A DNA stretch of 64,000 nt, taken from positions 186,001 through 250,000 of the forward strand of contig CAKUHA010000001.1 of assembly GCA_934655755.1 (NCBI GenBank). Direction: 5' to 3'. This document shows positions 59,261-64,000 of the stretch, piece by piece. Each line of letters starts with the position of its first letter. Within the stretch, counting starts at the first letter, position 1. A program made the position numbers and the translations under genes. The notes beneath the pieces are model-generated. The model was not told where the DNA came from. It did no database searches and was given only the letters and a program-made list of their open reading frames with translations. This DNA comes from an uncultured Collinsella sp. GTDB lineage: Bacteria; Actinomycetota; Coriobacteriia; Coriobacteriales; Coriobacteriaceae.

Positions 59261-59740
59261 ATGGAGTTGAAGATTTCGATCGTGACGTGTTCTGACACGC
59301 GCGATCTCGCCCAGGATGAGGCCGGAGCCGCGCTCGAGGAACTCATTGCGGCTCAGGGCTGGACGGTAGCCTCGCACGTGGTTGTGCGCGACGACGTCGA
59401 CGAGATCGGCACCGCTATCGTGGATGCTGCCGATGAGCGTCATGCTCACGTCGTGCTTACCTGCGGCGGCACGGGACTTTCGATGCGCGATGTGACGCCC
59501 GAGGCGACGCGTGCCGTCTGCAGCCGCGATGTCCCCGGTATTGCCGAGGCGATTCGCGCGTACTCCATGACCAAGACGCGCCGCGCCATGCTGTCGCGCG
59601 CCGTGTGCATGCAGCGCGGTCATACACTTGTCGTAAACTTTCCCGGATCCACCAAGGCAGCCCGCGAAAGCTGGGAGGCGATTGCCGATCAGCTGGAGCA
59701 CGCGGCTCAGATGACGGCGGGCGGCGGACACGCCAAATAA
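59261..59740 (+). CDS. mog: Molybdopterin adenylyltransferase (MogA/MoaB family)
   Basis: Adenylates molybdopterin ahead of MoeA. 159 residues from the ATG at 59261 behind AGGAGGAG. ISIVTCSDTRDLAQDEAG at the N-terminus, LTCGGTGLSMRDVTPEATR as the MPT-binding signature, and NFPGSTKAARESWEAI near the end. MogA and MoaB cannot be told apart confidently; the moeA pairing fits either. Confidence 0.93.
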   Translation: MELKISIVTCSDTRDLAQDEAGAALEELIAAQGWTVASHVVVRDDVDEIGTAIVDAADERHAHVVLTCGGTGLSMRDVTPEATRAVCSRDVPGIAEAIRAYSMTKTRRAMLSRAVCMQRGHTLVVNFPGSTKAARESWEAIADQLEHAAQMTAGGGHAK

Positions 59741-59753
59741 GCGTTTCACCTGC

Positions 59754-59787
59754 GGCGGAGTGACCCGAACGGTTGCTCCGCCTTTTT
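59754..59787 (+). terminator. Terminator after mog
   Basis: GGCGGAG (59754-59760) / CTCCGCC (59776-59782) plus inner GACC/GGTT, then TTTTT. Confidence 0.88.
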
Positions 59788-59832
59788 GTTTTCCGCCGAA
59801 GTGACGTCGAGGCGCACGGCGATCTGAAAATA

Positions 59833-59885
59833 TATTCTCAGACGAGAATAATTTCGCACTGCCAATATTCGCACCGAAGTATAAT
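59833..59885 (+). promoter_or_regulatory. modA promoter with inverted-repeat operator
   Basis: TATTCTC-AGAC-GAGAATA (59833-59850) is a perfect seven-base-arm inverted repeat 29 bases upstream of TATAAT (59880-59885). It does not look like the E. coli ModE site. A GTACCCGGGTAC palindrome (59914-59925) lies in the leader. Operator role is inferred. Confidence 0.55.
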
Positions 59886-59945
59886 CTGATTACAGAATAA
59901 AGCCCGCGGTGGGGTACCCGGGTACAAGGTCCGAAAGGGTTCAAT

Positions 59946-60821
59946 ATGTTCGATATGGTTTCTCGCCGCGGTTTCGTCTCGCTTTCTGCCGCTGCCGCCG
60001 CTGGCCTTGGCCTTGCTGGCTGCTCCGGTAACAAGGCATCCGAGCCTGCTGGTTCCGACGCCGGTTCTGCCAAGTCTTCCTCTAAGAAGAAGGCCGTCGA
60101 GCTGCAGATCTTCGCTGCCAACTCGCTCGAGAAGGCTCTGCCCGAGGTTCAGGAGCTCTACACCGACCAGACCGGTACCACCTTTGCCGATACGCAGTTT
60201 AAGGCCTCTGGCGACCTCGTCGAGCAGATGAAGGCCGGCGCTGCCGTTGACGTGCTCATCACCGCTTCCAAGGGCACCATGGATGACGCCGAGACCGCCG
60301 AGCTCGTCGATACCGACACCCGTGAGGACATGTTCGTCAACGACCTCGTGATCATTCGCGCCGAGGGCTCCGACACCAAGGTCGAGGCTATCGCCGACGT
60401 CGCGAACCTGGACGGCAAGATCGCCATCGGCGACGCCAAGACCGTTCCGGCCGGCAAGTACGCCAACCAGGCGCTGGCCTCTGTGGGTCTCTACACCGGC
60501 ACCGAGGGCGACGACGGCGAGTATGCGCCCGAGATCGCCGACAAGGTCGCGCTGGCCGATAAGGTCGGTACCGCTGCCGCCTACGTGTCCACGGGCGACT
60601 GCGTGGCCGGTTTTGTCTACAGCTCCGACATCTACCGTTATGACGGCATCGAGGAGGCCTTCGTGTGCCCCGAGGATTCGCACAAGCCCATCGTGTACCC
60701 GGGTGCCGTGGCCGAGAGCTCCGAGCATGCCAACGAGGCCAAGGCGTTCATCGACTTCTGCCTGTCCAACAAGAAGGCGCAGAAGATTTGGGCTAAGTAC
60801 GGCTTTGAGCTTTTCGAGTAG
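59946..60821 (+). CDS. modA: Molybdate ABC transporter substrate-binding lipoprotein
   Basis: 291 residues. The signal has a twin-arginine motif (SRRGFV, Arg7-Arg8) and a lipobox LAGC (Cys26), so a Tat-exported lipoprotein is likely. After a Ser/Ala/Lys linker (27-48) the binding domain starts VELQIFAANSLEKALPEVQELY, with AASGDLVEQ-type and PAGKYANQAL blocks and YPGAVAESSEHANEAKAFIDF, as in ModA (TIGR01256). GAAAGGG precedes the ATG. A strong terminator separates it from modB. Confidence 0.92.
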   Translation: MFDMVSRRGFVSLSAAAAAGLGLAGCSGNKASEPAGSDAGSAKSSSKKKAVELQIFAANSLEKALPEVQELYTDQTGTTFADTQFKASGDLVEQMKAGAAVDVLITASKGTMDDAETAELVDTDTREDMFVNDLVIIRAEGSDTKVEAIADVANLDGKIAIGDAKTVPAGKYANQALASVGLYTGTEGDDGEYAPEIADKVALADKVGTAAAYVSTGDCVAGFVYSSDIYRYDGIEEAFVCPEDSHKPIVYPGAVAESSEHANEAKAFIDFCLSNKKAQKIWAKYGFELFE

Positions 60822-60852
60822 TGCAGAAGAGCGCTGCATAACGATATGCTTG

Positions 60853-60886
60853 AGGGCGGGCGTTCTTGCGATCGCCCGCCCTTTTT
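60853..60886 (+). terminator. Terminator between modA and modB
   Basis: AGGGCGGGCG (60853-60862) / CGCCCGCCCT (60873-60882), perfect, then TTTTT. Would leave more modA than modBC message. Confidence 0.9.
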
Positions 60887-60938
60887 AGATTCAAGCGGTG
60901 CGTCCGCGCGCCGTTGCCCTGTGTTTGAGGAGTCGCCC

Positions 60939-62420
60939 GTGTCAAGGAAAACGTTTTGCCTGCTCGCTGCCCTGGCGGCGATTGCCTGCGCACTGACGGC
61001 GCTGCCTGGGGTTGCCCGAGCCGAGGCGCTCTTCGCCACTGCCGACGGACGCCAGGCGACCGAGGACTCCGCGCTTATCGATGGCGTCGATTTTGGCCTC
61101 AACGCCTTTGAGCGCAACGCCAAGGGCACGGCCCGCTCGTTTGCCGACCAGCCCGAGGGCTATCGTTTTCCTATCTACAGAAAGACGTCGCTCGTAACGG
61201 TGACCACGCCTACGAGCATTGTGGTGTGGGTCGATGCGCATGCCGCCAAGGAAGCGGGCTTCGGCATTGCGAACTCCACCGATCAAAAGGCACTCAAGAA
61301 AATGCTCGCAGGGCTTGATAAGTCTCACTCCATGGGGGGCGCACTGCTGGAGGACTTTAAGCTCGAGTGGGTGTTTACCTCGGACAATGAGCTGGTACAG
61401 GGCGATTATCGTTATCAGTTTAAGGTGAAGGGCGACGACGGCGACTACTACACCGTCGTGAATGCCGCAGATGCCGCAAACGCCGGGCTCAATCTGGGTG
61501 ACGGAGCCCTGTGGAGCGATAACGCTGCCTTGGTACCGTATGCGAGCGTCTCGACGACGGAGCCGCCCTCGCTGGCGGAGCGCGCCCGGACGTTTTTTGG
61601 CAGTATTGACTACCGGCCGTTTTGGGTGTCCATCAAAACGAGCGGACTTGCCCTGGTGATCGCCTTCGCGCTGGGCCTTTTTGCCGCGTGGAAGACCATG
61701 GGTACCACGAGCCGCGTGAAGGGCCTGCTCGATTCGGTCTTTACCATCCCTATGGTGCTGCCGCCCACGGTCTGCGGCTTTTTGCTGCTTATGCTGTTCG
61801 GTCGCTCGACCGGGGTGGGCCAGTGGCTGATCGCGCATGGCGTCTCGATTGTCTTTACGTGGCCGGCGGCGGTGATCTCTGCCGTGGTGGTGTCGTTCCC
61901 GCTCGTCTATCGTACGGCACTCGGCGCCTTCGAGAGCCTCGACACGCAGATGCTCGATGCGGCGCGCACGCTGGGCTGGTCCGAGCGACGCATCTTCACC
62001 AAGCTCATGATGCCCCTCGGCTGGCCCTCCATTGCCGCCGGCACGGTGCTCGCCTTTGCCCGCGCGATGGGCGAGTTTGGCTGCACGCTGTTCTTTGCGG
62101 GCAACTACGCCGGCATTACCCAGACCATCCCCATTGCCATCTACTTTGAGTGGATGGGCGGCAACACGTCGGTAGCGCTCTTTTGGGTCGTCGTCGTGAT
62201 CGTCTTTAGCTTCTTGGTCATCCTGTTCATCAACATGTATACGGCGCATTCGCAAAAGTACCGCGAGCGCGGCCTTTCCCGTACAGAGCGTAAGCAGGCC
62301 AAAGAGCTTGCTGGACAGGGCGATTCGCTCGACCCCGTTGGTGGCGATGCCCTGCGTATCGATCGCGAGGCGTTGGCCGAGCTTATGCGTGACGACGCGG
62401 TCGCAAAGGGAGGTCGATAA
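60939..62420 (+). CDS. modB: Molybdate ABC transporter permease with large exported N-terminal domain
   Basis: 493 residues from the GTG at 60939 (GAGGAG seven bases upstream), about twice normal ModB. Signal peptide 1-30 (FCLLAALAAIACALTALPGVARAEA), then an exported domain of about 190 residues (31-225; GYRFPIYRKTSLVTVTTPTS, GDYRYQFKVKGDDGDYYTVV), then a standard permease core of five to six helices from about 231 with FTIPMVLPPTVCGFLLL and the EAA loop LDAARTLGWSERRIFTKLMMPLG. A 60-residue charged cytoplasmic tail ends it. The added domain is unknown to me; it might bind ModA or molybdate. Confidence 0.88.
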   Translation: MSRKTFCLLAALAAIACALTALPGVARAEALFATADGRQATEDSALIDGVDFGLNAFERNAKGTARSFADQPEGYRFPIYRKTSLVTVTTPTSIVVWVDAHAAKEAGFGIANSTDQKALKKMLAGLDKSHSMGGALLEDFKLEWVFTSDNELVQGDYRYQFKVKGDDGDYYTVVNAADAANAGLNLGDGALWSDNAALVPYASVSTTEPPSLAERARTFFGSIDYRPFWVSIKTSGLALVIAFALGLFAAWKTMGTTSRVKGLLDSVFTIPMVLPPTVCGFLLLMLFGRSTGVGQWLIAHGVSIVFTWPAAVISAVVVSFPLVYRTALGAFESLDTQMLDAARTLGWSERRIFTKLMMPLGWPSIAAGTVLAFARAMGEFGCTLFFAGNYAGITQTIPIAIYFEWMGGNTSVALFWVVVVIVFSFLVILFINMYTAHSQKYRERGLSRTERKQAKELAGQGDSLDPVGGDALRIDREALAELMRDDAVAKGGR

Positions 62421-62423
62421 GCC

Positions 62424-63494
62424 ATGTCGCTCGTTCTGGATATCAAAAAGCGCTATCCCGGCTTTACCCTTGACATTCAGCTCGAAGCCGGCGAGGAACG
62501 CGTGGCGCTGCTCGGCGCCTCCGGATGCGGCAAGAGCTGCACCTTGCGCTGCATCGCCGGCGTGGAGACGCCCGACGAGGGCAAGATCGTCGTGAACGGC
62601 GTAACCTTCTTTGACTCGGCCGTGGGTATTAACCTGTCGCCCCAGGAACGCAAATGCGCCCTGCTGTTCCAAAACTATCAGCTGTTCCCCAATATGACGG
62701 TGACCGATAACGTGTGTGCCGGCGTCGAGGATGCCGGCGACGCCGCGGCGCGCAAGCAGCTTGCCGAGCGCTACCTGGGTATCTTTGGCCTGGCCGATTT
62801 TGCCGACCGCTATCCCGCGCGACTTTCGGGCGGCCAGCAGCAGCGTGTGGCGCTTGCTCGCATGGTGGCGGCGCATCCGGGCATCTTTATGTTCGACGAG
62901 CCCATGAGCGCCCTCGACGCGTATCTCAAGAGCGCGCTTGAGCAAAACATGCTCGACCTGTTCGACGTTTGCAACCGCACCGTGCTCTACGTGAGCCATG
63001 ATATCGATGAGGCATGTCGCCTGTGCGAACGCATCTGCGTGATGCATAACGGGCATGTGGAGGAGATTGGCTCCGTCGAGGGCGTGGTTCGCCGGCCGCA
63101 GACCTTGGCCGCGCTGCGGCTGACGGGCTGCAAGAACACGAGCCGCGCCCGCAAGATCGGGCCTCGGGAAGTTGAGGCCTTGGACTGGGGTATGACCTTC
63201 AACGTTGGTCGCGAGGTTCCCGACAGCGTGGCGTACCTGGGCATTCGCGCGAGCTACTTCCATGTGGACAACCGTGCCGAGCGTGGTCGCAACAGCTACG
63301 ACCTGCACGTGGCCCGCGTGAGCGATTCGCGTTTTGAGCGCTTGGTGCTGCTGGATGTGCCGCGTGTCGATGCGCCGACGCGCCTGCAGTGGAAGGTCAA
63401 CAAGGTGAGTGTGCCTGTAGAGGAGCTGCCGCAGGCGGGGGAGACCCTGCGCATGCATTTCGATGCGAGTAGGATCCATTTGGTTTGTCGGTAG
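62424..63494 (+). CDS. modC: Molybdate ABC transporter ATP-binding protein
   Basis: 356 residues. Walker A GASGCGKSC (31-39), Q-loop LLFQNYQLFPNMTV, signature [14 protein letters not shown], Walker B GIFMFDEPMSALD, switch His in YVSHDIDEA. The C-terminal 110 residues replace or extend the usual MOP molybdate-sensing domain and are only weakly like it (RASYFHVDNRAERGRNS). Begins three bases after modB, behind GGGAGG. Confidence 0.93.
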   Translation: MSLVLDIKKRYPGFTLDIQLEAGEERVALLGASGCGKSCTLRCIAGVETPDEGKIVVNGVTFFDSAVGINLSPQERKCALLFQNYQLFPNMTVTDNVCAGVEDAGDAAARKQLAERYLGIFGLADFADRYPARLSGGQQQRVALARMVAAHPGIFMFDEPMSALDAYLKSALEQNMLDLFDVCNRTVLYVSHDIDEACRLCERICVMHNGHVEEIGSVEGVVRRPQTLAALRLTGCKNTSRARKIGPREVEALDWGMTFNVGREVPDSVAYLGIRASYFHVDNRAERGRNSYDLHVARVSDSRFERLVLLDVPRVDAPTRLQWKVNKVSVPVEELPQAGETLRMHFDASRIHLVCR

Positions 63495-63506
63495 TAGGAC
63501 ACGCGG

Positions 63507-63545
63507 GACGGTCGGGGGCAAGGTCTTCGGCCGTTCCGTCTTTTT
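63507..63545 (+). terminator. Terminator after modC
   Basis: GACGG..CGG / CCG..CCGTC stem with a small internal mismatch, then TTTTT. Confidence 0.75.
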
Positions 63546-63934
63546 CGCTCGCCGTTCGCCGAATGACCGGTGACAAATCATTATCAAAGTAGATAATTTT
63601 TTATTGAATGACGGCGCCTGTCGCTGTCGTACGCGTGTCGGCGGTGTTCGTCTGGACGACGACCGTTGATATAGTTACCTTCGACGAGAAAAGGAGGGCG
63701 CGCCGATGCCGCAGAAGACATATTCGTGTCGCGTTGCCGCGCGCGCCCTCTATATGGCTCGGAGCCGCATATGAGCAGGTATGTTCACGGCTCCGGGAGA
63801 GACGACGCACAGCTAAATCATCAACCGCAAAGCAGGTTCCCCAAAATTCCGGGTTTACGCACGGCCGGGCAATCGCCGCCCGTCGTGCATCTATACCGCT
63901 GTAATCCGTTTTTTGGTTCGAGAGGGGAACCGTC
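63546..63934 (+). promoter_or_regulatory. Structured leader region of the last gene
   Basis: 389 bases. ATTATC-AAAGTA-GATAAT inverted repeat (about 63581-63598) is an operator candidate. An extended -10, TGATATAGT, ends at 63675. Downstream are a small ORF with a strong ribosome site (63706-63774), a CGGAGCCG/CGGCTCCG hairpin (63760-63767, 63788-63795) that overlaps its end, a GCACG..CGGGC / GCCCG..CGTGC hairpin (about 63859-63889), and T6 at 63909-63914. Confidence 0.5.
63706..63774 (+). CDS. 22-residue upstream ORF (possible leader peptide)
   Basis: ATG at 63706 behind AAAAGGAGGG, the strongest ribosome site in the region. The peptide begins MPQKTYSCRVAARALYM and ends ARSRI; TGA overlaps an ATG in another frame. 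Its last codons lie in the left arm of a perfect eight-base stem, as in attenuation leaders. One Cys and four Arg codons are present; no single amino acid clearly dominates, so the signal sensed, if any, is not obvious. Confidence 0.45.
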   Translation: MPQKTYSCRVAARALYMARSRI

Positions 63935-64000
63935 ATGGCTGAAGAATTCGATTTCCATCCGATGTGGGAGAGTCTCGGCATGAATCTTGCCGACCACGAC
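63935..64000 (+). CDS. Start of a probable 2-hydroxyacyl-CoA dehydratase-type (double-cubane) protein, cut by window end
   Basis: Only 22 residues are visible, MAEEFDFHPMWESLGMNLAD and two more. GAGAGGGGAA precedes the ATG at 63935. The pattern MW..LGM-L..HD recalls, from memory, the N-terminus of double-cubane-cluster proteins related to 2-hydroxyacyl-CoA dehydratase component BcrC/HgdB. With so little sequence this is a guess from pattern, not an assignment. Confidence 0.4.
   Translation, partial: MAEEFDFHPMWESLGMNLADHD

Overview
The window looks like chromosomal DNA of a high-GC, anaerobic actinobacterium of the Coriobacteriia, most like Collinsella. This rests on general resemblance, not a database search. 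Supporting signs are a division cluster with ftsZ but no ftsA, sepF-yggT-divIVA nearby, TTG/GTG starts next to strong AGGAGG ribosome sites, GC-rich C/G-ending codons, and anaerobe-type enzymes (CyuA-like cysteine desulfidase, molybdate/Mo-cofactor genes, a probable 2-hydroxyacyl-CoA-dehydratase-type protein at the right edge). I see no tRNA, rRNA, prophage, CRISPR array or complete insertion sequence.

Layout. 1-14.9 kb: mur/fts cluster (rsmH partial, ftsL-like, ftsI, murF, mraY, murD, ftsW, murG, murC, murB, ftsQ, ftsZ); murE and ftsA are not in it. 15.0-20.5 kb: pgeF translationally coupled to pstSCAB, then phoU, behind a PHO-box-like direct repeat. 20.5-23.1 kb: yggS, sepF, yggT, divIVA. 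23.1-29.8 kb: nitroreductase, DUF47 protein plus Pit transporter, a leaderless small protein, a BI-1 membrane protein, a PARG/macro-like protein, an SGNH hydrolase and a pentapeptide-repeat protein. 30.1-35.5 kb: thiD, TPP-riboswitch-controlled thiC, a membrane-anchored protein, yaaA, an M18 aminopeptidase. 35.6-43.3 kb: polA, a HAD phosphatase, then argG and argH with a short Arg-rich leader peptide and terminator ahead of argG and a 56-residue gene between them. 43.6-49.5 kb: ndk, rpiB, cyuA-like gene, HAD hydrolase, rpsA, RNase P RNA. 49.7-57.8 kb: yigZ, a C_GCAxxG_C_C protein, metY-like gene, MFS exporter, xpt, a GGQ rescue factor, a lipid kinase, a CLC channel. 58.0-63.5 kb: moeA, mog/moaB and modABC, in which ModB carries an unusual exported N-terminal domain. 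63.5-64.0 kb: a structured leader with a second small upstream ORF, then the start of the last gene.

How the parts work together. The left third builds and divides the wall: MurC/D/F make the precursor, MraY and MurG make lipid II, FtsW/FtsI polymerise it, and FtsZ is tethered by SepF with DivIVA as polar scaffold. Pst/PhoU and Pit/DUF47 are the high- and low-affinity phosphate uptake systems. ModABC with MoeA and Mog feed molybdenum cofactor enzymes.

The least explained material is between genes. There are at least five long (about 84-196 nt) imperfect palindromes and several shorter REP-like palindromes that recur within the window in the same or opposite orientation. One contains an inverted copy of the end of its neighbouring gene. 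Two of the long ones (23.86 and 38.5 kb) adjoin tracts strongly enriched in A+C on the plus strand. The other strong lead is the Arg-codon leader peptide/attenuator ahead of argG.
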